From Stenopsyche tienmushanensis (taxonomy: Eukaryota > Arthropoda > Insecta > Trichoptera > Stenopsychidae): 64,000 nt of DNA. Shown here piece after piece: positions 24,901 through 38,140 of this stretch. The notes below the pieces were generated by a model, which ran no database searches, was not told the origin of the DNA, and saw only the letters and a program-made list of their open reading frames with translations. Positions within the stretch are counted from its first letter, which is position 1, and each line of letters begins with the position of its first letter. The translations under genes were made by a program, and so were the position numbers. The DNA is taken from positions 1,240,001-1,304,000 of the forward strand of contig WACJ01000502.1 of the NCBI GenBank assembly GCA_008973525.1. Direction: 5' to 3'.

Positions 24901-27900
24901 GAAAACCTAATTCAATTTAATCCTGTTGGGAATGCACAAATGAGTTGGTCCAACTCCCGACCGCAAAAAGGGGACTTTTCATTTGCGCCCGGGATATTTG
25001 AATCCCGACGCAGTGGTACAAATCTTTGCGAGATTAACACGCGCGACATTTTCGCTTTGACACTTAATTTTCGCACAACAATTAATTGAGAATGCGTGGT
25101 TGATACGAAAAACAAAGGCATCCCGCTCGAACGAAAACATGGAAGGCTTTTGAGGAATAGTCTGTGGCACTTGAGTGACGCCAATTTAGAAAATTACCCT
25201 AAAAGCGTCTAGTTAACTCAATAACTCTTAACCGTTTATAACCAAGGTTATATCGTATGTTTCGTAAATTTCAGTAAGCAAAATTTAAGCTATTTGTAGA
25301 AATGGAAGTTGAGGTAATAGTTTGAATAGATCCAACTTGCTCTGCATCTCGCATGCAATTTATGTGAAATCCCACAACATAATATGGCAATCTTACAAAG
25401 CTCACGGGCTTAGTTTCGAAAATTGCACTTATATAATATAAAAATATTGCTATAGCAGGCTAATTCTTGAACTCCTTTTTATAAAAGATCAAATTTATAT
25501 TGCGGCGGAAATGTTCACTGTACCAACATATTTTGGTACAGTGAAAATTAACTAAGAAGATTAATAAACGTCAGACAGAGCCACCTATGAATGACAGATA
25601 GGCAAAAATTATTCAAATAACTTCATCCTTATGTGGAAGTCGATAGAAAAAAGTCCATATTGATAGCCTATTTCCATAGAAAAACATAATTTAGAAGAAA
25701 AAAATAAAATGTATATGCAAAATATGACAATTTCACGCTTAAAAAACGTTAAAATATTTATTGCATCAAGATATTTTTCAATGAAAAATGTGTATTTTAA
25801 GTAAATTTTAGTGCAAATATTTATAACATTAATATGTAAATACGTAATTTTGCAATATACGCACTTTTTCAATCTTTTAATTCCCCAAATAAATAGTTGT
25901 GATCGTATAAATGATTTGACTCTGAAAAATACAAACGTGATCTGTTGTAAAATATTTAAAAAATATATATATTTATATAGTAAATATTTAAAAAATGTTA
26001 AAATGCTGCAATTACAGTATATATACTATGTATACTAAGTAGTAAAAATCGACACTATACATACGCACAAAGCAGATAAATATCAATGTATCACCAAAGA
26101 TATTCATATTTTTATATAAAACACTATAATGGTCGATGATACAACATATGCACCATGATCATATCAACCGTTAATACCCGATGGTACCACATGCGTATCA
26201 TTATTCTGCTAACATACGTCAGAATCGTTTTTTTAATCTCTCAAGTGTACGCGCATGCGCCGAACCGCCTCTTTTTTGCGTGTGTCTATACGTAGCATAT
26301 GGCAACCACTAGACCAGTAGCTTGTCTATTTTATTATATAGTACACAAATACAACTACATTTTATATCCTATGTTCCTACGAATTAATTAATTTCACTCC
26401 TACCTTGCGATATTCCCACGCATATTTCTTTTTCGTTAGTTCTTGAAATTGTTTTTCAATTTACCTCTTTATAAAATAAATATTGAAGTAATTTCATATT
26501 GTATTTTAATTTGTAAGCCCACGTCTTTCAAAATATTAATCTAAAATCACTTCCATTTTCGGCTTATCTATTGTATTTTCTTTGAAAAATGAATATTCCA
26601 CAGCCTCTAGATAAAATATTAAGAGCATTATGCATTTAATTTAGGTTATATTGAGCACTTATAGTTGGATTTCGGCAATTAAGAAAAAATACTTAAGATC
26701 ACAAGTGTATACAATTTAATAGTTAATGTTTTCTTTTGCCAATATTATCCTTAATGGATTAAATTTTCTTCGATATACGTACATTGGGCATCAGCCATTA
26801 TGTCGATGGAGTTATCTCGTCGTATTCTCAAATCCCTAGACACTTCATAAAATCAAATAGCTACCTGGTAACTGCGACAATCAACTCCCTTACGACAGTC
26901 CTATATGGCTTTTCTTATTATATCCGTATTTCTATATTAAAAAAATATTTAGCAAGTGTTACAGTATGATTAAATCAAATAAATTTGTGAATTCAATGCT
27001 TAGATAATGATTAATTTGAATGCGTATTATATAAATGGATGCTCGCTTGGGAATCAATGTTTGGTTAATCAATCCTTTAAAATGAACGCAATCAATCAAA
27101 ATATCTTTAATATGGAATATCCTTTTTCCGGGAAGCTTCGTGTTCAAATATAACATCATGTCTATGTAGTTTATACAGTACCGAAATGGAATTGAATTAT
27201 TTATGAGGTACGATTTTAATTTTAAAATATTTCCAGCGGAAGCCTGTTTGGAAAAGTTTTTCGATATTTTCCGCAGAATTCCATTAGTAATGATCATAAT
27301 TATATCTGTTGCTGAATTATTCACAGAAAAATCCTATGGGTTTCTTGTTTTTCTTATTTAAAATGTAAATAAATAATAGAGGTTGTTCGATTTCGTGATC
27401 TCGTAGGCTGTTGTAAATCACTCGCCCCAATAAAAGTCTATACATTTTCTACCTGGTGTCCTGAATTCCACCGTCTGAGTCTCCAAAAAATATTACTAAT
27501 TCAAGCCACTTGACCATTGATGCTCAGCACGTGAGTTATGAGGCATTCGTGACCAAGAAATGGCACACAAGACGTCTTCAAATCAAGCATGTAAAAAATC
27601 TCTTCATTCTAATAAGAGTACAATTTATTTCCATTTTACTTTCCACCCTCAATTATTATAAATTATTTTTATTTCTAATGACTTTTTGTAATTTCATTTG
27701 AGTAGATTTTTTAATTGTGAAAAGCGGTTCGATCGAATGGCTATAAGATATATGAGCTTGTATAGGTCTGAATTAGACCCTATCCTATTAATTTGATTCA
27801 ATCCTTTTATATGATTAAAAATAAAAAAAACATTTTTTAAAAAATAATCAATTATGCCTTGTCAGATTAGCATATTTTCACTAAAAAAATATGCAAATTA

Positions 27901-28380
27901 ATTGTAATCAAGCAACAGATGTCAATATATAAAAATACGTATGTCGGTATGTTTGTTCAGGCTTTTCATGAAACCGAAAAAAATTGAGCACATAAAAAGA
28001 CCGCAATTCTACTCCACCCTCTTTTGCTCCGGACTAGAGCAAATTTTTCATAGATCGTTAATCTTTAGGGCCTGCATAAATCAAAATTACCATAACACTA
28101 TGATAGTGTTATATCAACAAAAAAGATCATCGATAGATTTCGAATAAATAAACAATATTGAACCTAGAAAAAATATTTATGCATATGTATATACATAAAG
28201 AAAAATATTTTTGGGATATTCCATCGATAATTTTCAATATGAAAACAATGCCGTTAAAAATACGATATTGTATGATCATTTTAACCAAATATTTTGGATG
28301 TTTCATTTGAAATAAATTACACCCCATCTTTAAGAACTTGAATTTAAAAAAATATAAGTTTTTGGAATACATAGTTTTCA
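22000..28380. other. long AT-rich region, no supported gene
   Basis: It contains the weak exon candidate at 24338, a short (TA)n run at 24848-24862, a 13-bp hairpin at 25514-25545 and a GC-richer patch at 26240-26310 with ACGCGCATGCGC. More balanced composition is also seen at about 22640-22860 and 24900-25180. The frames of 60-121 codons that occur here have no recognisable motifs. Confidence 0.4.
24338..24564 (+). CDS. possible unassigned exon inside the longest open frame
   Basis: The window's longest start-to-stop frame (138 codons, 24240-24656) contains an acceptor-like GCTTTTGCTGTCAG before 24338 and a donor-like GAAG/GTAAAC after 24564. The enclosed peptide includes NILWKNIFGFIYKHFD and PPLATVLKSLLAPSLLN, amphipathic and helix-like, with no stop. 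I do not recognise a family. In DNA this AT-rich a 138-codon frame is uncommon but not exceptional, and the splice signals could be chance. Confidence 0.15.
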
Positions 28381-28385
28381 TAATA

Positions 28386-29315
28386 TTAGGGAAACACCAA
28401 AATATTCGCGTATTTGGTCAACAGAGTTCAAATTCATTAATAAGAAAAAAAATATATCCAGCATTATAAAATATAATTTCTTTTATGATTCAACGCGTCC
28501 TTTGATTCCTTTTTTGTAAAAACTTTCCTGCATGGAAGCAAAAAACGATTTTAAATGCATTTCCACTTCAGCTGCATTTTTGAATCATTTTTCTCTCAAG
28601 CTTGCTTCATGGAGCTGAAAAGGTGGATATCCGTCGGGTGAATAAGGAGGATGCGGTAACACTTCCCAGCTTAATCCCGTATTTTATCCAGTGTCAATTT
28701 TGCTTTATGAGGGCGTGCATTATCATGAAGCATTTCTGTTGAATGAATACAAAAGTTTCCCTTTTAACTTTTGTAATCAAACTTCTGATTGTCTACAGTA
28801 AATTTATGTAGTTATAGTTTCTCCCGACTTTATTAATTCACAATGAATATTCCCCGCATATTCGCATTTTTATAGTCAATCTGGGCATAGCAGTTGGATT
28901 TGGTGGTTCTTTTCGAGAAAGCTATTGATTCATTCATCGTACATTATCGTAAATGAGATATATCTCATCACCAGTTACAATGCTATTCAAAAAGGGATTA
29001 GGGAAGTCTAGTCAAGATGGCGTAGAACACTCGTTTTGGTTGTCTTCGTTGTACGTCGTGCGATACTCATCCTATCCCATAGCAACAATCCTATTCGTTT
29101 TGCCAATGAGTTGTAGTGTTTCATGGGGATTTTAGAATTTGCGTTAATTACTCAATTATTTGGCGTGGATCTTACTCGATTAGGGATTTTAGTTCATTAT
29201 AAAAATTCTAAAGTCATCCAGTTCTTAATTCATCCCATAAGCTTCTATTGCCCGATTTAAATTCCTGGAACCAATCCGTCACTGTATCCAAACACAAACT
29301 GAGTTCAAACCCTAA
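28386..29315 (-). mobile_element. mariner-like element, both ends present, inactive
   Basis: About 930 bp, flanked by TA. The ends are TTAGGGAAACACC on the left and, on the minus strand, TTAGGGTTTGAACTC on the right. Minus-strand translation gives VTGDEIYLIYDNVR (first catalytic Asp block), [32 protein letters not shown] (second Asp), then with frameshifts WE-VLPH-like and YSPDGYPPF (third catalytic region), and FFASMQESFYKKGIKGRVES, the mariner C-terminus. Multiple stops and shifts break the frame. Homologous to 58585-59131. Confidence 0.85.
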
Positions 29316-31347
29316 TATATATAATTAATATTTAATTACATGATTTCCTTTACTATTTTTTTCATATACTATATTTATCCTATCTGAAATTTCGATCAAA
29401 CTCGAGCTAAACTTTTCACCTTTTTTTAGAAAAGCAAGTGGTTATAAAAATTATAAAAATGTATTATTATACTATTAAAATGCACTTATGCTGTGAGACT
29501 ATAAATAATTTAACCACAAATCTGAAATTCGAACCAAAGTCAATGTTGATATACAAATCATATGAAAACTCATTCAAGTTTGACGACATTGATGATGGAG
29601 TTACCTTGCAGATGCTTAGGAAGTTATGTCGGTATATAGATTTTAGAATGTAGATCAGTTTCATTGTCTAAGATATTATACATTTTATATGAACGAAGTG
29701 AATGTGCAAGTACACATTAAACTTCCGGCGGAGGGTGAATTTATAAACCAGTCGAAAGTAGCGGCATCTGAGGAAGTTAAGTTATTCCCAAAAGTGTAAC
29801 CCGGCACCATCATTCGTGAATGACGATACTAAAACAAGACTACAAAGTAGTAAAACCACCCTGCGTGTATCACTTGTCTCGATGGGGTTTCCTGCCTCCC
29901 CCACTATCAGATGACTCAAGATTAAATGTTTCGTTAAGAAGTCATAGGAGTGCCACGCGCCTATGTAAATTGACCCTGGCCCTTTGACTTGCAGCGACCC
30001 CCGCACGAGGCTCTATTTACAACCTGCACACATTCACCCACTCACCCACCCAACCCTTACACGTCTGCGTGTGTTTATATTCGCACAAAAAAGTCTCGTT
30101 GCGTGCTTAGCATATTATACGATGCCCGCAGTGTGCTATGCGAACTGAACTTTTATTTATTCGAACTTAGTACACTGAACCGAGCAACAATTACCCGACC
30201 GTATATTTAGGGGGAGCCCTCTCAAAAAACATGCCGCCGTTATGCGAATTTCAGAAATAATAATCAAATTTGGAATAACTTATTTATACGCGTAATTCAT
30301 TTTATTGCTCGTAAACCTAATGTGGTCGTATTCGAACGCGCCGGATATTGGTTGGGAGAGCGCGTGTTTTCAGGGGTATTTTTACCAGCAATGCCAATTT
30401 CTGAAATCATCGTATAGTATATCTGATAAGTTATCGATAGCATTAAACTGGAGTTTTATTAGGTACTTACTGTAGAGAAAAAACAGAACTTTCCGGGTAT
30501 AAAGAACGCCGTTTCGTATCGGTGCCAGGGTAGTTTACACGCTTTGTACGTCATAATTGAGAAACAATTGCTTCGACAATTTTCAGCTTCTCTGTAATAT
30601 TATTAAAGCAAAAACTTTTCATTTATACCAATTGTAACACAAGAGAAAGTTGTTGCATTCATAGCACAACAGGTATGGTTTCATTTTCTGCACCGGTCGA
30701 AGACAAGACCAGTTTACTTCGTTTGCAAATAGATTCACCCTAAATAAAAAAAAACATTAAAAATAATCCAAATGAAATAAAATTCAATGCCTTTTACAAA
30801 ATTCATTTCATCCCTTTATATCAAACGACAGATGTTCACCCCCGATAAACTAAACTAGACATAGGCTCAATAAATTCGTACAATCATTAAAACATCATTA
30901 AGTCCGACATTTTGAAGTCGTTATATCCTCATGTTACATAAAAATCTTAAAACATAAAAAATGCTATAATTATATATACATCTCTTAGTTTCTTATACTT
31001 ATTATTAGTAATACTTCATAATGTAATGGAACTAATGTCATAATTTAATGGCAAATAGCATAATCATAGTGGGAATACAGCAAGAAAACAATCAGGGTAT
31101 GTTTTTAAAAATTGAATTATAATTCATATTAATTTATAATTGAACTCAATAATAATAACTCGGATATAACGAGCTATTAGAAGCATTTAAAAAAAATGGC
31201 ATGTGGCTTCATTGTCCATACAGTTAAGAGCGCGTTTGAATGCACACACTCATTTTTTTTCTTTATTTTTAAATACCGACGTAGAAGATCACCATGGAAG
31301 ACGTATGAATTCCATTTGATTGTAATATGCCTTCCATATATGGTGAT

Positions 31348-32129
31348 TCGGGAATCCAATCCCAGGATCCCGGACAGTTTTAAATGCTCATAAGTCCCGG
31401 CATTAGTAAACGTAATCCCGAAAAATTCGGGATTGAATTTTTTATCTAACAGGAGTCGTTCACCTCACCAGCACTACGAAGGCTACTAAATCGAGACTTT
31501 CCCGCCGAAAACTGGACGATTGGAAACAGTGGCGTAATTATTAATTGGCGTGCTTAGGCGATGTTTAGGGGTAGTAACTGTCTAATCTATGTATACATAT
31601 ATACAGTACATATATGTTAATTCAATTTTTATATATTAGCCTCTCCCTACCGGTGATGTATTTACTACACATCGACTCTAATAATGGGAATATCGATATG
31701 AAATATAATAGATACGGGGCTCAGAATTCGTGTATTCCTTCGTAATATAATTGCGAATCACATTAAAGTATTATAGTATATAAGTATTCATCTGCAACGA
31801 CGGGAATAAATAATATGTCAGAAAATCGATTATCTATGTCTCAGCATAAAGGAATTTTATCACTCACATTGATGGTATTATACGAAAATGGGGGCCCACA
31901 AGGCGATCAACTTAAACTAGCATTTAAATATCTGATGACGATGAGTGTGGAGGATGAGCGTGCATTTTCAGTAGCAGGTTGCCTAGCTACCAAAATCAGA
32001 TCCAGACTAAATGACGAAACACTCGATGCTTTAATGTTACTTCAGGCATATTTTCAAAATAATATTTAATGGTCTAATGCAATCCCGAAATCCCGGGATC
32101 GAAATTTTGGCTCTGGATTGGGTTCCTTA
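31348..32129 (+). mobile_element. non-autonomous hAT element with perfect 8-bp duplication, copy 1
   Basis: The duplication ATGGTGAT stands at 31340-31347 and 32130-32137, the 8-bp length typical of hAT. The ends are TCGGGAATCCAATCC and, on the other strand, TAAGGAACCCAATCC: 15-base inverted repeats, 12 matching. Inside is only the last part of a transposase (31815-32069). The rest is non-coding with CCCGGGAT motifs near both ends. Homologous to 59245-59941. Confidence 0.85.
31815..32069 (+). CDS. hAT transposase C-terminal dimerisation domain remnant
   Basis: 84 codons from ATG to TAA: MSENRLSMSQHKGILSLTLM then YENGG, and later SVEDERAFSVAGCLATKIRS followed by RLNDETLDALMLLQAYFQNN. The segment SVExERAFSxAGxxxTKIRSRLxDETLDALxxLxxYF is the hATC domain used for dimerisation. 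A full hAT transposase is roughly 600 residues, so the DNA-binding and DDE parts are absent and this cannot be an active enzyme by itself. The frame is nevertheless intact from start to stop inside an element with perfect target duplication. I cannot tell whether it is expressed. Confidence 0.7.
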   Translation: MSENRLSMSQHKGILSLTLMVLYENGGPQGDQLKLAFKYLMTMSVEDERAFSVAGCLATKIRSRLNDETLDALMLLQAYFQNNI

Positions 32130-32382
32130 ATGGTGATATTAGGATAAATAAACATCTCAAACTTTTGTAATAAGCTTTCCGATGATTCCATTATCGGATA
32201 AAAATTATTTTATAAAAAATCGGGATAGGATTTTTTAAAATAAAATTTAGATGGAGAAGGATCTATGATTGAGTAACGAAATGTTTTCAATAGGCAGCCT
32301 TATACGATTTTTTAATCAGTATATACACTTTATGATCATAGAAATTAGAGTAAGCCTAGATCCAAATGATCGATCGGATGTG

Positions 32383-32514
32383 TTAACACATTCCCGTCGA
32401 ATTATGCATATGTGCGTCTTTGTTCATTTGATTATTTGACTTAAAAAAATCGCAATTATGTTCCGCATCAGGTGGCAAAACAATGCTATGAGTAGCCCGA
32501 CGGAAATCTGTTAA
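32383..32514. mobile_element. TTAA-flanked MITE family A, copy 3 (short)
   Basis: 132 bp from TTAA to TTAA. The left end is TTAACACATTCCCGTCGAAT and the right end is AGCCCGACGGAAATCTGTTAA. The interior GGCAAAACAATGCTATG matches copies 2 and 4. Confidence 0.7.
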
Positions 32515-33701
32515 TATTTAAAAGTGTTAATATCTATATCTCTAATGAATAGATCTATTAGACCTAATTTAGCTTTTTTATTAAGTGATTATAGCATAAT
32601 ATGAAATTTTATAATAAAATATAGCATTCAAGTCACAATCAAAGGTTTCAAAGTCAAACACACGTTTGATTTTTATGAATAACCCATTTATTTTTTATTT
32701 CACATTATATATGGGTTACGCTTAATGCCGACAAATTTTCACGTGAAATAAACCCTAAATGATTATTAAATTAGTTTAATATGAAACCTATTATGTGAAA
32801 ACATGGAATTGTAACATGAAACATTGTGATTCGTAGTATGGAGATGTAATTATGTTTATTAAGGGTTATTATGGTAATTACGTAACGCGATCTGGCACAA
32901 CACAACGTAACCATCAAAAAATGTTTCATAATTTTGGCAAACCGAAATATTTTTCCATTCTTCCCCTATGGTAAAATTGCCGTTGAAACTATATACGGAG
33001 CTTTTTTGTTGGGCGCGTTTGGGGCAGAGCATTGAATCGTACAGTAAAAATAACGATGGTTCTTGATATTTATATTTATTAAAACATTGTTTATGATACA
33101 TAACGTAAATATCGAATTTAAGTTCTTGTTCGTTTTATGTTTGATTTAATTTTGAAATCAGAAGCATAACAGGGTATGAAAATATGATTTCATATCAAAT
33201 ATAATATTTCAATCGTGTGTTTACGCATGGGAAACAGCCATTTGTAAAATATTCAGTATGGTAAGTAATTTTACCTTTTCATATCGCTTTCAATCCTGTA
33301 TTATCGTAATATAAACATACCCGAAGAGGAAATGAGGAATACAAACAGTCGGTTATTCTCCTAAGAAACACGGCAAGATTCTACAATAAAATCCAATAGG
33401 AGATCCCCAAATATTTGGATTGAGCCATCATAAGTAGCTGCCAAATTCAGGTCAAAAATATGGGAAGCGACGGGATGGATAAATACGAGCTTAATATCGT
33501 GACGAGAGGTATGCATATGGCATGTGTGCATAAATATTGTACCATATCGTATTATATTCTAATATATAAAAAAAATATCAATTAATCTTATGCCTTGTAA
33601 AATATATTGAATAAGCTCCTCATCCTACTATTTAAATTCATATTTGAGCTTCATATTCATTATTTATTAATCTTAGGTTGAAACGTGAATCCGTTATATA
33701 A

Positions 33702-34021
33702 TTAACATAGTACGTCGGGTCATGCATTTATGCGTATTTTGGTAACAATTCATAGACGCGGAAGGCGTACCTATGCGTCTTTAACTAATTTAATCATTAT
33801 ATTCCACGAAATAAAAAATATTTTTTATCACCCTGGTACGCGCACCACAATTTAAAATTACTAATATGCTTACATATTTCTATACGATGCCATGTCCTAA
33901 ACATTTTCTCATTTTCAAGTTAAAAAGTTAGAACATTTTTACTAATATTCAAGATTTTCGCAGATACGCCCCGCGTCAAGTGAAAGACAATACTATGCGT
34001 AAGCCGACTGGAATGTGTTAA
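33702..34021. mobile_element. TTAA-flanked MITE family A, copy 4 (long)
   Basis: 320 bp. The left end is decayed (TTAACATAGTACGTCGGG); the right end, AAGCCGACTGGAATGTGTTAA read to 34021, is well kept. The interior matches copy 1 at 10294 (TTTCTATACG..., GTTAAAAAGTTA) and copies 2 and 3 at both ends. Confidence 0.65.
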
Positions 34022-34871
34022 AATTCGGCTACATATGGTAATTTGAATTGAAAAATAATGCAGTATCAATTTGCATTTAAGTTGGAGTAAATTGATGTCT
34101 CCAGGTCATAAATCATGAGGTCAACAAGATAATTGATATTACTAGTCATGGAGTTAACAACCAATTGATCAAAATCGCACAAATCATCATAATAATTTGA
34201 ATACATGCTGCAAGACTTCTCGTAATTCCCAACTGTCTTTGCACTCTAAATATATCATTGCTAATTTTAAAACCGAAAAACATTTCATAATTTGACTGCT
34301 AAATAAACACACCATGAAATTTTAATTAGCTAAGAGCAATAATAAAATCTCATTAGTGAACGCCAAATATAGAATTATAAGGTAATTAATCTTACATCCA
34401 AGAAGGACGCTATTTTCAGGCTCTTGCACCCACCCTGTCTTCTTCGCTGGATTTTATTAATGGTTACGTGATTTTGTATTTATGTAACCTGTTGGATAAT
34501 TAAATTTGATATTTGTTTGTGTTATACATTGCTTATCAAAAAAATCTTTGGCTTAAATATTGATTATTTTAATTATAGCAACTGGATAATAATATAGATA
34601 TAAACTGGATACTACCCCGTACATAAACCCACTAAAATATTAGGAAGAAAAATCAGCGTTAGACCTGGAAGTCATAAATAGAAAAGCATAAACTCATCAT
34701 TGATCATTTGAACGAGATCAATTTTGGAGTTTATTAACATCATAATTTCATCCAATTCAACAATTTTCGTATAAAATGAGGTGGATATTATAAAGAATTA
34801 CTAGCTTTTTAAAATATAAGTTTTAAAGGATATGTTTCCTGGTGGGATTTCTTTCAAATTCAACATCCTAG

Positions 34872-35215
34872 ACTTTAAATCATCATAAATTTAGATACTA
34901 TATTGTATGTCCAGCACTTATCATCCATACAAATCCACTTATCTGGCAGGACCATCGCAGCGTGTATGAATCTCGTACATAAATAAATAGACACTATCGA
35001 TAGCATAAAATATTCGGTCTTATTTAAATTAGACATAAACAATACACATGGAATCGATTCATTATATCATTCACACATTTTTATCAGTCGATAAATTTGG
35101 GTTAACGATCAATAGAATCGTACGATGTATGCAAGATATTCTCTCTGTCTCTGTCTCCGAGCTCGATGTGTAAGAATGCTCTTTTTGAGTCATCGGAATT
35201 CGCTCGCAAATAGGC
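34872..35215 (+). mobile_element. TTAA MITE family B, copy 2 (5' truncated)
   Basis: It shares with the family TTTAAATCATCATAAATTTAG, ACCATCGCAGCGTGTATGAA, TAAATAAATAGACACTATCG and AGAATCGTACGATGTATGCA, then the CTCTCTGTCTCTGTCTCCGA segment. The left CCCTTTAAGTAGTGAG end is missing, and the right end is not a clear TTAA. Confidence 0.65.
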
Positions 35216-37555
35216 GACCGTACTACCATGTAGGTTAAAGGTGATTAGTAGTGAAGATTCATACATTTTTATATAATATTTAATTATTATTTTTTAACAT
35301 CATTGATTTAAAATGAAAAATCTCACATGTTAAGACATCAATTTTGTTTCGATCGGTCTTAAGTTTCACCCATTCTTCTCGTCCATTCGTATGAAAATTG
35401 ATTCTATTTAATGAAATATTTTTATTTAGCACAGACTCTAAATCAGGCGATTTTTTTGCTCCTTGTGTTTTGAATATTTAGATGCGTCAAGAAGTGTTTT
35501 CTTTTCAAAAAATGCGTGATTTTTTGTTGGTCTACCTAATATAGTCCCGCTGTACAAACAAACAATGGTATTATAATAAATAATATGCCGCAAAGGGCTT
35601 ATGCATTTTGATAGCTGTAAGTGGGCATGTCTGTTTTCATTGATGTTATCACTTCTTTGTAAATATTTAGATAAAAAAGATTGAAAAGCACTGTTGTACT
35701 GCACAAACATCGGCCCTATAACAAGAAAAAACTCTATTTATAGACAAGAATGTACATACAAATTGAAGCAATGTAAATAAGATAGCCGGGAATGATGATA
35801 GCACTGCAATCTAGAGCCTAAATGAGACGGGGGCGTAATGATGATGATATTTAAAAGAATGGCTCTGAAGAGGGGTCGAATGTATCCCCCAAATATAGAA
35901 ACTTTACACGTTCATGCTGATAAAGAAGACTCTATTCCTTGATTTTTCATAATATTTTTCAAGCTTGAATAAAAACAACGTTACAATCTGAGTATTTTTA
36001 GATGAATAATTTGGACCAAGCCAGAAATGGAAATAATTTTATAGTGCGTCCCATAAATCAATGGCCCGAGTAAATGTGGTTTTATTGCCATTTCCCACAT
36101 AAAAGAACCATTTAATTTTTTCCTTTTAAATATATTATTTTGCCCCTTACAACGACGTATTGGGGCTGTAAATTGGCGATGTGTTTATACTGTTTTTATT
36201 GTGTTTTTACTTTACGCGGGCTTTGTTTTGACACGCAACCCCTCCGCCATTGAAACAGTGAAAATATTTACAAAGTGGATCAAATGATCAATTTATGTCC
36301 GACTTTAATTAAAGCAAGTCACTTCTCGAACACTGTCAAAGGATCTACGTCACAAATACGTGACTCTGCAAATGTGTGAAAAATTGCTTTTTTTTGCACC
36401 CTTGTAAAAGAAACGCAATAAATCAGATTTCAATGTAATTTTAACCCACATGTACCTATTGTTGACGTCGTACTGAAGAGCCCCATCGCATCTAATTGCT
36501 TTTCATGAACATTAAAAACGAAACCCGACATAATTATATTGATATAATTCAATCTTATCTAATATTTATATTCGAATGCGGCATTAAACTTTTTTTTTCC
36601 AACCGTACAAGCTTTGGTATTATGTGGATGGAGCGTTTACCCCATAACTTTTGCTGTGGGTCGATAAGAACCCTTCGTTTAATTCCGACCCCTCCCGGTC
36701 CTCCCCACATGGATGTTCTTATAAAAAGGGACTAGATTAAGATAACCTTACGCATTTGCTGTCAACCACCCTTATTGCTTTGCAAACCCAAAAAGAAGTC
36801 CTCTCGAAATAGCTGAACCGTGTTTACTAGATACATTATGTATGTATCTCTGGACGTATACATTTGTATACAAACCCATGGATTTTGACATACAAAAGGA
36901 ATATCACTCATCTTTAATATTTAAGCATACATTTTTAATGTTACGTATAAATCAATCTGTTGTTTATCTTCGTTCATGTTTAGAAAAATATGAAATCAAT
37001 TCACAAATGTAGAATATATGATGTCAAAAAGGACATATGATATTTTATTTATTTTTTCAACTATTTGAGATATTGTATAATTTGATGTAATGTATGATGT
37101 AAATAATTACTTACTAGCTGCTTAAATAGGGCTTTGTAAACATATTTTCGTTATTCTGAATCCAATTACCTGAAAAATGAAAAAAAATCATTACATTTTG
37201 TAGAAGTAGAAACTATTAATGTACATATACAGATATGAGAAATTAAGCCAAATATTGGATCATTGAAAGAAATCATTATAATTTTGGAGTTAAATTTACA
37301 CAATGCAATTACCATGTAAATATATACATATTTAATATGTAGAATGCTTAAGATGAATATATACGAGAGGGATTCAAATATAACCCCGAATTTTGTTGTA
37401 CACATTTATTAAGGATATATAAAAATACAATAGAGTATTCTATTTTTAACATTGTTCCCTTTATTACAAATATATTTATTTCATAGGATATAAAGCATCT
37501 TAATCCAGACTCATTCAGATAAATATTTAATAATATGCATATATAAAATCTTTTG
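35216..37555. other. AT-rich non-coding stretch
   Basis: No recognisable gene or repeat family. Minus-strand frames of 79-90 codons (for example 35438-35710) show no motif. Around 36640-36730 the base composition is more balanced. Part of the general non-coding background. Confidence 0.4.
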
Positions 37556-37815
37556 TAAATGGTGGACAACATGGAACATGGACTAAGCCTGGTCACGTGC
37601 TCTATTACGTGTATCGCATGGTCTTCAGACCTGACACCACTGGATTTCTTTGTCTAGGGACGTGCAAAATAATTAATTTATGCGGTGCCCACAAAAGAAA
37701 TTACAAAAAATGAAAAAGAAAAAGCTACTTAAGATAACTACAATTGAAATAATAAAAAGGTTTAGTGTGTGCATACGAAGAAAGGGTGGCCAATTGGAAC
37801 AAATTTTGTAAATAA
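37556..37815 (+). pseudogene. IS630/mariner-like transposase C-terminal relic
   Basis: Forward translation reads SDLTPLDFFV, a stop, GRAK, then LIYAVPTKEITKNEKEK and, after a shift, SVCIRRKGGQLEQIL. This is the end of an insect IS630/Tc1-mariner-type transposase: WPPRSPDLTPLDFFLWGxxKxxVYATPVxTxxELxxRI and a C-terminal CIxxxGGHxEHLL-like block. The final Asp of the catalytic triad sits in SPDLTPLD. The rest of the protein is missing upstream. Confidence 0.7.
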
Positions 37816-37894
37816 ATTTAGCAAAAACATCTTAAACATAAAAAGTATTTTCATAATTATGTCTTTAGCAAACTGGTAACTCTTCAAGTTTAAC

Positions 37895-38140
37895 AACTTA
37901 TTGAATGATTTATATTACATGTAGCATATCGTTAAAAAGGGTATAAACTAAAGATATTTTTAAGACTAAACTAAATTCAAAATAGTTGTTAGTTTTTTGT
38001 TTGGAAAATTTAGAAGTTGACATTTTTCATTTTTTGTGACTTTGTTCAATGATGTGTGAAGCTCAGAACTAATTTTCTTTAAGCCGATTGCATAAAATAA
38101 TGATTTATTTAGATCTTATTTTTTAAAAAAATATATAAAA
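37895..38140 (+). repeat. repeat Q: 3' non-coding tail of the IS630-like element
   Basis: It matches, in reverse complement, 51960-52245: GTTAGTTTTTTGTTTGGAAA, TTTAGAAGTTGACATTT and TTGCATAAAATAATGATTTA are shared. Here it follows the transposase relic in the same orientation, so it is probably the element's 3' untranslated end. Confidence 0.65.

Noticed and set aside
25311..25335. TGAGGTAATAGTTTGAATAGA resembles let-7 microRNA
   Set aside because: Four mismatches to let-7 and no complementary arm within about 100 bases on either side, so no precursor hairpin.
26959..27324. 121-codon minus-strand frame
   Set aside because: No recognisable motif, low-complexity Ile/Asn-rich composition expected of AT-rich non-coding DNA.
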